A stretch of 47,011 bases of DNA from a virus, in IMG/VR virus record IMGVR_UViG_3300045996_001357, positions 1 through 47,011 of that record. One strand, written 5' to 3'. Below the pieces are notes generated by a model. It was given only the letters and a program-made list of their open reading frames with translations, was not told the DNA's origin and searched no databases. The position numbers and the translations under genes are program-made. Positions 1-8,011 of this stretch are shown here, in pieces (position 1 is the stretch's first letter; every line of letters begins with the position of its first letter).

Positions 1-127
1 CGGGCGGCCGAGATGTCCTCCGGGTCGGTGGTCGTCGGCGTGTTGTCATAGGCGGGGATCCGCTGCGTCGCGGCGCTGATCTTGCCCTCGACCAGGGGGT
101 GGATCAGGTTCCGCGTCGTGCGCGGAC
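1..127. repeat. Terminal direct repeat, left copy (circular-contig overlap)
   Basis: These 127 bases are identical to the last 127 bases of the window. An exact overlap of 127, a common maximum assembly k-mer, is typical of an unresolved circular contig rather than a biological terminal repeat. The portal frame continues through the join, which supports circularity. It cannot be told from sequence whether the virion DNA is circularly permuted or has its own defined ends. Confidence 0.95.
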
Positions 128-317
128 GGTGGCTCGGCTTCTCACCAACCACCGTGCCGGTCTTGACCAGGTAGCCGTCGCCCGTCCGGTCCACGTACTG
201 ATCGCCGCGCCAGAAGGAGAGGCATTCGTTGCGCTGGTTCTGACCCTCGCGGATCTGGGCCTTGGCGCGCTCGATGCGCTCTGTGACTTCTCGGGGCGCC
301 TCAATGGGCTTAGCCAT
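1..317 (-). CDS. Portal protein, N-terminal part (continues at the right end)
   Basis: This is the first 105 codons of a 637-residue portal protein that crosses the contig join: 317 down to 1, then 46884 down to 45288 (638 codons including stop, in frame). The ATG at 317 overlaps the stop of the upstream membrane-protein gene by 8 nt. The portal is the dodecameric ring at the head vertex through which DNA is packaged and ejected. The call rests on size, on position in the head-gene run before protease, scaffold and capsid, and on overall resemblance to podovirus portals. Confidence 0.85.
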   Translation of the reverse strand, partial: MAKPIEAPREVTERIERAKAQIREGQNQRNECLSFWRGDQYVDRTGDGYLVKTGTVVGEKPSHRPRTTRNLIHPLVEGKISAATQRIPAYDNTPTTTDPEDISAA

Positions 318-591
318 TCACTTCCTGCTGCTGGTCTAGTGCGTCCATGAGGCTCTGCTGGTAGGAGATAAAGGCGCCGTCGTCCTCAAAGGGCAGGTAC
401 GGAGCGACATCGGTGGACTGCGCGGCGTGCATGGCGACGGCGGTCTCGGGGGCCTGAAGTCGCTGGTAGAGCTGCGCCCTCTCTGAGGCGTCTCTCGCGT
501 CGCGTGCGGCCACGTAGCGGGTGAAGACGAACAAGGAGCCCACGACCCCCGCAGGAAGGCTTAGAACGGCCAGGATGAGTGCGTAGGTCAA
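310..591 (-). CDS. Small membrane-anchored protein of the late operon
   Basis: A 93-residue protein with one hydrophobic N-terminal segment (about residues 3-28) followed by a polar, Gln/Ala-rich, probably helical tail. I chose a TTG start at 591 because it overlaps the LamG gene stop as TTGA and has GGAG seven bases upstream; no better in-frame start exists. It lies immediately before the portal gene and overlaps its start. I do not recognise the family. A membrane role in assembly or lysis is possible but not shown. Confidence 0.6.
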   Translation of the reverse strand: MTYALILAVLSLPAGVVGSLFVFTRYVAARDARDASERAQLYQRLQAPETAVAMHAAQSTDVAPYLPFEDDGAFISYQQSLMDALDQQQEVNG

Positions 592-1358
592 GATCCGACT
601 CCGAGGAGGCCGAGGGAGGGCTGGACGGCCGGCGTGCCACCGCCGCCAGTGAAAGCGCTGTAGTGGGCCGCGACGCGGGTGGCGCCGATGGCGTAGTCGA
701 ACGTGGCGCCGTACTGCACCTTGACCATCGCGCTCTGTCCATACGTCGTGCGCAGCAGGCCGCTCGTGGCAATCGTGTTGAACGTCGTCGTCGTCGCCCC
801 ATTGACCGCATACGTGCTCGCGAGCCCCGAGTTGACCGATGTGCCGTCCACGTAGTAAGTGACCGTCGTACCGTCGCTCTCCACGTGGAGGAGCCGCCAC
901 ACGTCACGGTAGTCCGCGTCGGGCGCGCGCAGTTCGTTGCTGCCGTTGTTGGCGTTGCGCATCCAGAACGACAAGCGCCCTGTGGTGCCCGATGTCTTGA
1001 ACCCGAACAGTGGCCCCGCCGATCCGTTGTTCGCCTCGGCGTACCACCACTGGTTATCCCCGGCCGCAGCGTTGACCTTGACGACACACATGATCGTGAA
1101 TGCGGGCTGGTTGCTGGTTCCGCTCGCGACGCCCGAACCTGTGCCAGTGTGTCCGTCGTTGTTGGTCCCGTCCTCGCCGAAGCTAATGGCCGTATCGGAC
1201 GAGCCGGTGAGTCCGCCGGTGACGCCGTAGGTGGGGGTCCCCTGCACGGTGCTGATACTGACGTTATCTGAACCAAGATCGGCGAGGCTGCCGCTTGACT
1301 CATTCATCTTGTAGAACCTGCGCGGGCTATCCGCCAGGATCTCTGACGCGAGACTCAC
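588..1358 (-). CDS. LamG/concanavalin-A-like jellyroll virion protein
   Basis: This 256-residue protein is rich in Gly, Ser and Thr and has the alternating pattern of a beta sandwich. It resembles LamG-type lectin/glucanase domains (Concanavalin A-like), with the segment FTIMCVVKVN and later RDVWRLLHVESDGTTVTYYVDG typical of the carbohydrate-binding jellyroll strands. Such domains occur on phage heads and fibres and can bind surface sugars. The GTG start overlaps the upstream stop as GTGA. Its place between head-decoration-like proteins and the portal suggests a virion surface protein; receptor binding is inferred. Confidence 0.65.
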   Translation of the reverse strand: MSLASEILADSPRRFYKMNESSGSLADLGSDNVSISTVQGTPTYGVTGGLTGSSDTAISFGEDGTNNDGHTGTGSGVASGTSNQPAFTIMCVVKVNAAAGDNQWWYAEANNGSAGPLFGFKTSGTTGRLSFWMRNANNGSNELRAPDADYRDVWRLLHVESDGTTVTYYVDGTSVNSGLASTYAVNGATTTTFNTIATSGLLRTTYGQSAMVKVQYGATFDYAIGATRVAAHYSAFTGGGGTPAVQPSLGLLGVGS

Positions 1359-1621
1359 GGAATATTGATCGTCGTGCCGACCGGGAAGTTCAGGTTCAGG
1401 TTCGTGACCCGCGTTACTGACGCCCTGGCCGTTCTGCCCTCGTCAGCGATCGTCTGCTGAATCTGGGCGTTCGTCGTCGTCGGCTCAAACTGGAACATCT
1501 TGGAATGCAGCTTGGCCTCAAACGCGGTGTCGGCCGAGTCGTAATAGCCGATTTCCGCCCACAAGCGGAGGCCGGACGGATCTTTCTGGACGGGGGATTC
1601 GAGTCGTGCGATCCAGGCCAT
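1355..1621 (-). CDS. Hypothetical late protein, 88 aa
   Basis: This small protein begins MAWIARLESPVQ, and the start is coupled to the upstream stop as TAATG. It has a mixed polar composition, no cysteine pairs and no membrane segment. The family is unknown. Tight coupling on both sides in the run of structural genes makes a minor virion or assembly protein the best inference. Confidence 0.7.
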   Translation of the reverse strand: MAWIARLESPVQKDPSGLRLWAEIGYYDSADTAFEAKLHSKMFQFEPTTTNAQIQQTIADEGRTARASVTRVTNLNLNFPVGTTINIP

Positions 1622-2397
1622 TACTTGTAAAGGAGGTTGATGACGAGTTCGTTGGCGGCGACGGCGCCCGTGTCCGAGTCAGCCACGCCAGTGGTGATCG
1701 CGAAGGCGATACCCGTACCGAAGGTCACACCGTTGGTGAACTCCACATTGGCGCCAGCGCCGGCCGTGTTCCCCGGGATGAGGACGGTCATTACCGGCGT
1801 GTCGGTGCCGACCGTGGGGGCCGAGGCCTTGTTGTAGAGCTTCAGGTAACGGGCCGCAGCGTTCGTGTTGGAGATGAACCACCCGAATACCTGGCCGGCG
1901 GAACCCTTCGCGCTCGTGGCGTTCGTGGAGGCGGCGGAGATCACGCGCGAGATAGACAAGCCCCCGGCCGTCTGCGGGTCGAGCCCCACCTTGCCCACCG
2001 TGTTCGTCCCGGAGGGGATCGCGGAGGCGATGTCCACGTCGCCGATGTTGTTCGTACCGGCCGGCAGTGCGGCGACCACGTCGACCTGAACCTCTGAGCC
2101 AGCGACGGCGCCGGCCAGCGTGCCCGTGTCACCGTCGATCGTCGTGAGAAGACCCTCCACGCCGTCCAGGTGGCCGATCACCGTGTCCTGCTTCGCGCTC
2201 GTGGACGCCCCCGTGGGAAGCGCCGAGCGGGTCACATCGACATCGAGACCGTTCGTGGCGTCAGCCGGGATGACCGTGGCTGAACCGTCCGCCGAGATCG
2301 CGAGCTTGATGATCTGGACGTGGCCGCCGGCCCCCGCGTCGTCGGTCGCAATGACCGCGCCGCCGGTACCTGGGTCGAGCGTGACTGTGTCAGCCAT
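1621..2397 (-). CDS. Beta-rich virion protein, probable head decoration or fibre component
   Basis: A 258-residue protein of low-complexity Ala/Gly/Thr/Val composition. The segment ALPTGASTSAKQDT and the later LPAGTNNIGDVD/IPSGTNTVGKVG form short degenerate repeats (about residues 60-150), a pattern common in phage structural proteins. The C-terminal half (from about residue 150) resembles the neighbouring 2793-3152 product in pattern, with a WF turn and a VTV-type strand series ending in ELVINLLYK. A Shine-Dalgarno-like AGGAAG precedes the ATG. The exact place in the virion is not determined. Confidence 0.7.
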   Translation of the reverse strand: MADTVTLDPGTGGAVIATDDAGAGGHVQIIKLAISADGSATVIPADATNGLDVDVTRSALPTGASTSAKQDTVIGHLDGVEGLLTTIDGDTGTLAGAVAGSEVQVDVVAALPAGTNNIGDVDIASAIPSGTNTVGKVGLDPQTAGGLSISRVISAASTNATSAKGSAGQVFGWFISNTNAAARYLKLYNKASAPTVGTDTPVMTVLIPGNTAGAGANVEFTNGVTFGTGIAFAITTGVADSDTGAVAANELVINLLYK

Positions 2398-2695
2398 TTA
2401 GGTGCTTCCTAATGTCAGGGTCACGGAGGAAGGCGTGCACCGACTCCTGGAGCTGGCGCGTGTCCTGAAGCGCGACCTGGCACTCCGCGCGCAATCGAGC
2501 TGCGTCCTCCCGGAGCGCGAGAGCCTCGCCGAACGTGACCTGGGCTTGGCGGGTGATGACCTTCGCCTGCTTGTCGATCGCCTTACGGCGCTGCTCGACC
2601 AGGGCGTCATGCTTGCGCTCGCGGGCCTCGTGGAGGCAGACATGCACGACGACGAGCGCGACGACGGCGACCAGGAGAACAGCTAGCTCGATCAC
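2390..2695 (-). CDS. Membrane-anchored coiled-coil protein, 101 aa
   Basis: It has one strongly hydrophobic N-terminal helix (about residues 3-22, ELAVLLVAVVALVVVHVCL) followed by a long charged helix rich in Arg, Gln, Glu and Ala that should form a coiled coil. The architecture is that of an inner-membrane spanin or another tethered phage protein, but a monoderm actinophage would not need a classical spanin, so the role is open. The GTG start at 2695 overlaps the upstream tiny gene as GTGA, and the end overlaps the next ATG by 8 nt. Confidence 0.65.
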   Translation of the reverse strand: MIELAVLLVAVVALVVVHVCLHEARERKHDALVEQRRKAIDKQAKVITRQAQVTFGEALALREDAARLRAECQVALQDTRQLQESVHAFLRDPDIRKHLNG

Positions 2696-2790
2696 TGGCC
2701 GGCGCCCATGATGGGGATGACCGGGATGATGACCGGAGCGTCGCTCGTGCTAGCCCCCATCAAGACACCCGGCACGAGCAGCAGCAGCAC
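2692..2790 (-). CDS. Very small hydrophobic peptide, 32 aa
   Basis: A GTG start at 2790 gives a peptide beginning MLLLLVPGVLMG, Pro/Ile/Val-rich throughout, ending with a GTGA overlap into the next gene. It fills the only gap between two genes, which is the main support. There is no clear Shine-Dalgarno; the upstream stop TAA is two bases away. It could be a coupled membrane peptide or a chance frame. Confidence 0.4.
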   Translation of the reverse strand: MLLLLVPGVLMGASTSDAPVIIPVIPIMGAGQ

Positions 2791-2792
2791 CT

Positions 2793-3152
2793 TTACGGAA
2801 CCGGGATCAGCTCGTAGACGACGACGATGGCCGAAGTCGAGCCCGCGCCCGTGGTGACCGTCAAGCCCTCGCCCGCGATCGTCTCGAACCAGCCGGTCGG
2901 GTTGTTGGGGGCGACGAAACCACCGTTGGCCGGACCCTTCAGGGCCGGGGAGATGGCCGTGCCGGCGCCCGCGCCCTTCGAGTTGAAGGTCACCGTCGAG
3001 GGCGTGGTGTCCCCCTGGTTGATGACAAAGCTCAGGACGCGGATCTTCTTGCCGGCGGCAGCAGCCACGAGCACCGAATCGGTCGCCGAGGCGGCGACGG
3101 AGTCATAGGCGTTGTGGACGCCCTTCCCACTGAGTGAAGTAGCTGTTGCCAT
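2793..3152 (-). CDS. Small beta-rich virion protein, probable decoration protein
   Basis: A 119-residue protein with alternating hydrophobic strands and Gly/Thr-rich turns, including the pair GWFETIAGEGLTV and SAIVVVYELIPVP. No catalytic motif is visible. The pattern resembles the C-terminal half of the 1621-2397 product, so the two may be related virion proteins. ATG at 3152 overlaps the upstream stop as TAATG. Confidence 0.65.
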   Translation of the reverse strand: MATATSLSGKGVHNAYDSVAASATDSVLVAAAAGKKIRVLSFVINQGDTTPSTVTFNSKGAGAGTAISPALKGPANGGFVAPNNPTGWFETIAGEGLTVTTGAGSTSAIVVVYELIPVP

Positions 3153-3502
3153 TACGTGGTCACCTTGGGCTTACGGCCCGGCTTGTTCTGGGGCTTGGCC
3201 TGAAACTTGCGCTCCAACGTCCACTCGGCGGCCTCAAGGTCACGGCGGAGATCGGTCAGCTCGTGCTCGGCCGCGTCCAGGTCCGCCTGGAGCGCCGTGA
3301 TGAGTTGAGCCTGCTCGGCGCACTCGGCCGGCGACGGGAACCCAAAGAAGCGGCCCATGTCGATGACGGCCTGGCGGCTGACGTAGACGCGCGGGTCGAC
3401 CAGGGCGCGGTCGCCGAGATCAAGGAACCCGCCCGGGTCCTCGTTCGAGTGGTTTACGATGCAGGTGCCCGGGGGAACTGTCGGGCGGTCAACGAGAAAC
3501 AA
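3152..3502 (-). CDS. Coiled-coil late protein, 116 aa
   Basis: The frame is open further upstream, but the start is placed at TTG 3502, which has AAAGGA six bases upstream; the longer form would be Pro/Ser-rich and overlap the terminase stop. After a compact N-terminal part, residues about 70-105 form a heptad-like coiled coil (ALQADLDAAEHELTDLRRDL), and the tail is Lys/Arg-rich. The family is unknown. It sits directly after large terminase, so a packaging accessory or minor head protein is possible. Confidence 0.6.
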   Translation of the reverse strand: MFLVDRPTVPPGTCIVNHSNEDPGGFLDLGDRALVDPRVYVSRQAVIDMGRFFGFPSPAECAEQAQLITALQADLDAAEHELTDLRRDLEAAEWTLERKFQAKPQNKPGRKPKVTT

Positions 3503-3599
3503 GGGAGTCCTTTCCCATGAAGGAGGAGTTCGTACTGGTCGTGCAGGTGTGGGGCTGGCACCGGGGGTTCGATCACCGGGTGCTTCTGCGCGAGGTTCG

Positions 3600-5069
3600 C
3601 TACAGGCCGGTGTCCCAGGGCCGGGGCTGCTCGGGCTCCCAGGGGTCCTCGTAGTGAGGGTTGTAGCCACCCTTACGGCGTCGATTGCCCTCGCCCTTGA
3701 ACACCCCCCAGGAGCGGGACATCAGCGCGTAGCGCATTGCGTCAAGGACGTGGTCATCGACCTTCACGACCTCGAAAGCGCTACTGTCCTTCTGACTCGC
3801 CTTGGGGTCGATACGGTAACGCCCGAACTCGTAGATCAGTTCCTTGCAGGCTGTTGAGACCAGCAGTGAAGGAGGATCGCTTTGGAGCCGCCGCTTGATG
3901 GTGAGGATGCCCGACTCACGGTCGTTCTGGCCGTGGACCGCAAAGATGCCATGGCGCTGGAACTCAGCCTCAACGGCATCCGCGTTGATCTGAGTACGGT
4001 TCCTGGCCGAGGGGTCGATTACATAGAAATCCGGCGTGACCCCCCAGGTAGCGAGTCGGGACCGTATCTCCTCCGCCACTTCAGGGACGGTCTTTTGTTC
4101 CAGGAAAAGCTCATCGAAGACTAGGGCGTAATTCTCATCATCGAAAGCGACGAAACAGATACCCGTCCAGCGAATGCCTGGGTCAATGCCTACCACGACC
4201 GACTGGTCACGTACCGTGCGCGGGTCGGGTGGATCAACCGTGTGGTACGAGTCCCTGAACTCAGGAAAGACCATGCCGGCGAAGTGGACGAACCGTCCCT
4301 CCTTGCGCGCCTTGCGCTCCTCCTCCGACAGACCCTCCAGTAGGCGCGTCTTGGCGTCCTGATTCAGGTGAGGGTTATCATCCATATCGACCTGGACGAC
4401 GGTGTATCCCTCAAGGTGCCGGCGCTCCCATACCTTGTCGAACATCCACGTCATGCCCATCAACGGGGTCATCGTGAAAAGCTCGTCGCCGCCGTAGTCG
4501 ATGAGACGCATCTGACACTCAGCCCGGATGTCCTCTGGCGGCTCCTCGTCAAAGTGCACGCGATGGAGCGCAGCACCGGAGTGTTTGTCAAGATCCTGCT
4601 CGAAGGTCAGGAACTGCCACCAGGAACCGTTCTCCCACCTGAGCAGTCTGCGCTGCTTGTCATACGCCGTCTCCCAGGACCCCCCCTTGAGCTGCGCCTT
4701 GGGCGCCCACTCTTTGATCTTCTGGAAGATGACGCCCTCCATGGTGGACACAAAGTCCGGAGCGACGATGCGACAGTAGAACGGCGGTTCCCACTTTTTG
4801 TAGGGCTTCAGGTGGTCGGGAAGTGAGTCCCGGTCAACCGTCTGGATGATGTCGTCAACGATCCCCGCCGTCGTCTTACCTGAACGGTTGCCGCCCAGGA
4901 AGGCCTTGAGGGGATCGAACGACGAGAGGTACTGAACCTGCTTCTCGTGTGGGTAAAAGAACTGGAGGGGGTCAAGGACCCGGATGGTGTCCAGTTCGGC
5001 GAGCGCCTTCTCGACCTCTCGTCTGTCTTCGGTTGAGAGGGAGGCGAGCGCCTCGGGGTTGATCTTCAA
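3600..5069 (-). CDS. terL: Terminase large subunit (packaging ATPase-nuclease)
   Basis: A 489-residue motor protein that pumps DNA through the portal and cuts it. The ATPase half has Walker A GGNRSGKTT (59-67) and Walker B VHFDEE (171-176) with the catalytic Glu. The RNase H-like nuclease half has VGIDPG (Asp296), IDPSARN (Asp352) and DDHVLDAMRY (438-447), giving the acidic triad. Length is usual for the family. The start is TTG at 5069; no strong Shine-Dalgarno is visible (an AAGGA lies about 15 bases upstream). It is the first large gene downstream of the promoter at 5144-5171. The candidate small subunit is far away at 29748-30296. Confidence 0.97.
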   Translation of the reverse strand: MKINPEALASLSTEDRREVEKALAELDTIRVLDPLQFFYPHEKQVQYLSSFDPLKAFLGGNRSGKTTAGIVDDIIQTVDRDSLPDHLKPYKKWEPPFYCRIVAPDFVSTMEGVIFQKIKEWAPKAQLKGGSWETAYDKQRRLLRWENGSWWQFLTFEQDLDKHSGAALHRVHFDEEPPEDIRAECQMRLIDYGGDELFTMTPLMGMTWMFDKVWERRHLEGYTVVQVDMDDNPHLNQDAKTRLLEGLSEEERKARKEGRFVHFAGMVFPEFRDSYHTVDPPDPRTVRDQSVVVGIDPGIRWTGICFVAFDDENYALVFDELFLEQKTVPEVAEEIRSRLATWGVTPDFYVIDPSARNRTQINADAVEAEFQRHGIFAVHGQNDRESGILTIKRRLQSDPPSLLVSTACKELIYEFGRYRIDPKASQKDSSAFEVVKVDDHVLDAMRYALMSRSWGVFKGEGNRRRKGGYNPHYEDPWEPEQPRPWDTGL

Positions 5070-5143
5070 AGGGGGTGGGCCGTCCTTGGCCCGTCAGCGT
5101 CAGTCCATGACTCCTGCGAGGCGTACCCTGCGCAGCGTTACCC

Positions 5144-5171
5144 TTTATAGAGATGTGTGCGGTACGTTATT
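5144..5171 (-). promoter_or_regulatory. Regulon promoter 1 with 15-bp element, reads into terL
   Basis: The plus strand at 5154-5168 reads TGTGTGCGGTACGTT. On the minus strand this becomes AACGTACCGCACACA, overlapping a -35-like AATAAC and followed after a 16-bp spacer by a -10 TATAAA (5144-5149). The stop codon of the upstream 52-aa gene lies inside the element. It is positioned to drive the late packaging and structural operon. Confidence 0.7.
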
Positions 5172-5325
5172 CGTGGAACCTTTGTATTAGCCGTGCTATC
5201 TCGAGGTTCGTTCGTGCGGCCTCCAGGTTCCGGTTTGCTATCCGCTTATTCACGAGCGCCTGGTAGAGGTTCCAGAAGGCGAGGCTCACGTTGAATACGG
5301 CGAGGCCAATAAGGAACCAGCTCAT
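5167..5325 (-). CDS. Small membrane/coiled-coil protein, 52 aa
   Basis: ATG at 5325 overlaps the upstream stop as ATGA. The N-terminal 20 residues (MSWFLIGLAVFNVSLAFWNL) are hydrophobic. The rest is a charged helix with repeated Asn-Leu-Glu-Ala/Ile-Ala motifs ending RLIQRFHE. The TAA stop falls within the regulatory element of promoter 1, so this gene is the last of the unit that starts near 7386. The function is unknown. Confidence 0.6.
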   Translation of the reverse strand: MSWFLIGLAVFNVSLAFWNLYQALVNKRIANRNLEAARTNLEIARLIQRFHE

Positions 5326-5672
5326 TGCTCGTCAGGTACCAGCCGGTGCCCCGAATAGGTGTGAATCTCCGCCATCGCCCGGTGGTAGCCGTTACGCTCC
5401 CCGCGCTCGTAGGCGAGATCCTTCGCCCCTGAGTCGAGTAGCTCCGTGATCGGCACCCCCAGCACGCCCGCCAGCAGCTCCAACTGGTCCAGGTAGATCC
5501 GCTCGCGTGTCTTCATCTGGTCGATCCGGTGGGCGAGAAAGACCGGTGTGCCGTGCTCCTCGGCGTACGCCTGGGCCTTCGCGTTGAAGTCCTTGTGACC
5601 GGGGCCGCCGTATCTCCCTTGGCCGTACTTGGCCGCGAACAGCTCGAAGAGTCTCTCCCTGTCCAGCGGCAC
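5322..5672 (-). CDS. Small protein with Xre-like C-terminal helices, 116 aa
   Basis: The middle segment YLDQLELLAGVLGVPITELLDSG resembles the last helices of Xre-type repressors (LxxLAxxLGVPxxELL). The preceding helix AHRIDQMKTRERIYL lacks a convincing recognition helix. The GTG start at 5672 abuts the upstream stop. It lies in the ParB-like/HTH group just upstream of promoter 1, so a regulatory or DNA-binding role is plausible but weakly supported. Confidence 0.6.
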   Translation of the reverse strand: MPLDRERLFELFAAKYGQGRYGGPGHKDFNAKAQAYAEEHGTPVFLAHRIDQMKTRERIYLDQLELLAGVLGVPITELLDSGAKDLAYERGERNGYHRAMAEIHTYSGHRLVPDEQ

Positions 5673-6584
5673 TCAGACCTCCAGGCCCTGCTTGCGGAGC
5701 TGGTCCCGAGCCGCCTTGGCCGAGCCGTCCCAGGTGGTCTTTGGCAGCGTGCCGATGTACTTGCCGTCCTTGTCGCGCACCTTCAGGTGCTTGCCGCCCC
5801 GGGCGCTTGAGCCCGTGTCGATGGTCCCGCCGGCCGCGATCACTTCACGAGCCAGTCGGCGAGCTGCCGAGCCCCGGGCCGCCGCGACCCGTGAGACCCC
5901 ATTCGCCTGCCCGCCGCTGACGCGCCTCTGGACCACCTGAACCTCGGCCGGCGTGAACCGGCGGCGGGCGTGGGTGCGCTGCTCCGGAGGCACGTACTCG
6001 TAGAGCTGGCGGCCGTCGACCGTCACCACCGTGAACCACTCACGCTGCGTGAACTCCTTGGCCCACCGGGAAGCGGTCGCGTAGGTGACGCCTGAATCGT
6101 CGGCCAGCTCGCGGACGGTGAACGCCCCCAGTTTGACGGCCGAATCACGCACCAGCTCCTCCGCCGAGCGCTTGATGGACTCCTCCGAGGTCTCGCCGCT
6201 GTCTGTCACCAGGCTCCAGCGCGTCCCCTTCCTTTGCCCGGTGCGGTAGACCAGGCCCAGCTCCTCCGCCCGCAGGCACCGCGCCCGCGCGACACCCTCA
6301 GAGACGGCCAGGTGCTCGGCGATGGTGGACATGGCGGCCGGCTGTGTCGCCTCGATCGCGTCCATGAGCGCCTCCAGCTCGCGGGCGTTGAAGTCCCGGG
6401 TCGGGAGCGACGCTACCTGCGGTCTCACCACCCTGACGTGGCGCTCCTCCTTGGTGGCCTCGATCCGGTACAAGGCGGCCTGCTCGCGCAGCGCCAGAAC
6501 CTCCGAGTACAGCTCCTCCGCGCGTTGCTCCAGCCGTTCGGCCAGCTCGGCGTGGTTCGTGATTTCAGGGCGTCGTGATGCCAC
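5673..6584 (-). CDS. Multi-domain winged-helix DNA-binding protein
   Basis: This 303-residue protein starts with a helical, Glu/Arg-rich segment. Two helix-turn-helix-like regions follow: one around residues 75-120 (TIAEHLAVSEGVARARCLRAEELGLV) and one around 155-185 (TVRELADDSGVTYATASRWAKE). The C-terminal 50 residues (GGKHLKVRDKDGKYIGTLPKT and following) resemble the small HicA/dsRBD-like fold often seen at the end of actinophage DNA-binding proteins. It overlaps the ParB-like gene by 20 nt, suggesting joint expression and perhaps joint action. Confidence 0.65.
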   Translation of the reverse strand: MASRRPEITNHAELAERLEQRAEELYSEVLALREQAALYRIEATKEERHVRVVRPQVASLPTRDFNARELEALMDAIEATQPAAMSTIAEHLAVSEGVARARCLRAEELGLVYRTGQRKGTRWSLVTDSGETSEESIKRSAEELVRDSAVKLGAFTVRELADDSGVTYATASRWAKEFTQREWFTVVTVDGRQLYEYVPPEQRTHARRRFTPAEVQVVQRRVSGGQANGVSRVAAARGSAARRLAREVIAAGGTIDTGSSARGGKHLKVRDKDGKYIGTLPKTTWDGSAKAARDQLRKQGLEV

Positions 6585-7386
6585 TGCGCCTCCTTCCGGC
6601 CTTGATGTACTCGCTGTAGATCGCGTCTGCGATCGCCTTGCCTCGGCTGCTCCCGCCGTTGGCGCTGGACGCCATGATGTTGGCCTGCGACTTGAGCACC
6701 TGAGGGTTCACGCTCTTGAGGGCGAGCACGAGGCGGTCGAGGTCGGGCTCGCGGTCCTGAATGAAGCGCGCGACACCCCGGACCATGTCCGAGGAGGTAA
6801 CGCCGGTCTCCTGGTCGCCCCAGGCGTCATAGAGCGTCTGCATCGTGGTCTCCAGCAGCCAGGGGCCATCGTCCTGCCTATAGACCGCGATCAGCGCGCC
6901 GACAGCCTGAACCGACCGGTAGCTGTCCGTGGAGTTCAGGACAAAGCCGGCCTCCTCCACGATGCGCTGTAGGTCGATGGCGACGGGGTCCTCCGCCTCC
7001 AGGCGAGCCTTGAACTTCTGCCACGAGGTCAGGTTGCGCCGCCGCTCCTGAAGCAGGTAGAAGATCAGCGCCTCATCCTTCGCGGTCAGGCCCGTGTAGA
7101 CGAGCGCCGGCAACATCAGAACGCCCGCCTCTTTCGCCCCCGTCCACCTGGTCTGCCCGTCGATGAGTGCGAGCTTCGGCTGGTTCTTGCGTGCGCGCTC
7201 GGAGACCACCAGGGTTCCCACCAACGGGGGCAGGAAGTCCTCCGCAATCTCCTTCCACAAGGTGGACAACGGGCGCTGGTACTTGTCGTCCACGAAGAAC
7301 TCCTCGACGGGGACGATTCGGTACTCGCTCTCGAACCCCTTTAGACGGCTCAGATCGAGCGCCACGGGTTGTTCGGCTACAGCCAT
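6565..7386 (-). CDS. ParB-like nuclease-domain protein
   Basis: A 273-residue protein with the ParB/Srx N-terminal pattern: a conserved 'vpvee' strand (25-31), then LIDGQTRWTGAKEAG (about 74-88) corresponding to the ParB DGxxR box, and a helical remainder. No ParA gene is present, so plasmid-style partition is not supported; phage ParB-like proteins often act as DNA-binding regulators or nucleases. A good GGAGGT precedes ATG 7386. Directly upstream lie two copies of CAGCCCGGKCT (7401-7425), possible binding sites. Confidence 0.8.
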   Translation of the reverse strand: MAVAEQPVALDLSRLKGFESEYRIVPVEEFFVDDKYQRPLSTLWKEIAEDFLPPLVGTLVVSERARKNQPKLALIDGQTRWTGAKEAGVLMLPALVYTGLTAKDEALIFYLLQERRRNLTSWQKFKARLEAEDPVAIDLQRIVEEAGFVLNSTDSYRSVQAVGALIAVYRQDDGPWLLETTMQTLYDAWGDQETGVTSSDMVRGVARFIQDREPDLDRLVLALKSVNPQVLKSQANIMASSANGGSSRGKAIADAIYSEYIKAGRRRSGITTP

Positions 7387-7400
7387 GCTACCTCCATTCG

Positions 7401-7425
7401 AGACCGGGCTGGGAAGCCCGGGCTG
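7401..7425. repeat. Pair of CAGCCCGGKCT repeats upstream of the ParB-like gene
   Basis: On the minus strand CAGCCCGGGCT (7415-7425) and CAGCCCGGTCT (7401-7411) lie a few bases apart, ending 15 bases before ATG 7386. The same two words recur at 26275-26340. Their position overlaps the presumed promoter or 5' leader of the ParB-like gene, so they are candidate operators. Confidence 0.5.
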
Positions 7426-7541
7426 AGGTTTTTGCTCCCTACGCGCATATTAGCTCCGTCGTCGGCGTAGAAAACCCTTTCTCCGTGTTTCGGCGGAAAC
7501 CTTCCGGGGCATGTCGCCCTGCGGGTGCTACCTTTGGCGCG

Positions 7542-7808
7542 ATGGGCGGTATCCAGATGCGGGAGGAGAAGGTCTTGGCGACGGCGAAGCGCAGCGGACA
7601 GGTCGTGACGTATTGCGCCTACTGCCGCGAGGAACGGGTCGCGACGCACGTGCTTGAGGTTGTTATGTCCCTGCGGCCCGAACCGGGAACCGGCGGCGGC
7701 CGGGGCAAGCGACAGCGGAGCGTTACGCGGCGGGTCTGTCAGATGCACGCAGAGCGCTTTCTGGAGGTTGCCGCGAGGGACACGCCGAGCCGGCAGGCTG
7801 CCGCATGA
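7542..7808 (+). CDS. Zinc-knuckle-like small protein, 88 aa, leaderless start
   Basis: First gene of the rightward run. It contains CAYC near residue 25 and a later C-X2-H (RVCQMHAERFLE), a possible four-ligand zinc site, with a basic Gly/Arg-rich linker. No Shine-Dalgarno precedes ATG 7542. A -10-like TACCTT (7529-7534) ends seven bases before the ATG, so the transcript would be leaderless. The end overlaps the next gene as ATGA. The function is unknown; similar small zinc proteins fill early regions of actinophages. Confidence 0.65.
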   Translation: MGGIQMREEKVLATAKRSGQVVTYCAYCREERVATHVLEVVMSLRPEPGTGGGRGKRQRSVTRRVCQMHAERFLEVAARDTPSRQAAA

Positions 7809-8011
7809 GCGGCAGGTTACCCGAACTGGAAGAAGCACGCGCCCGGGCAGACGAACGTCTCAGGGTCGGCGCCGAGCTGGCAGAACTCCAACGGAGGGTC
7901 CGGGTCGCCCTGGACGTGACCGAGATGCTCTTGACGTTCAGCCGGGACGCGAGGGAGCGAGCCGTGGCGGCGGCGGTCAGGCGGGCGCTTGAGGGAGAGG
8001 GAAAGGCGTGA
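7805..8011 (+). CDS. Small helical (coiled-coil) protein, 68 aa
   Basis: Almost wholly helical and rich in Arg, Ala, Glu and Leu, with heptad-like spacing from about residue 6 to 35 (LEEARARADERLRVGAELAE). ATG overlaps the upstream stop as ATGA and the end overlaps the next GTG. No family recognised. Confidence 0.6.
   Translation: MSGRLPELEEARARADERLRVGAELAELQRRVRVALDVTEMLLTFSRDARERAVAAAVRRALEGEGKA

Noticed and set aside
6565-7386. ParABS partition system
   Set aside because: There is a ParB-like domain but no ParA ATPase anywhere in the window.
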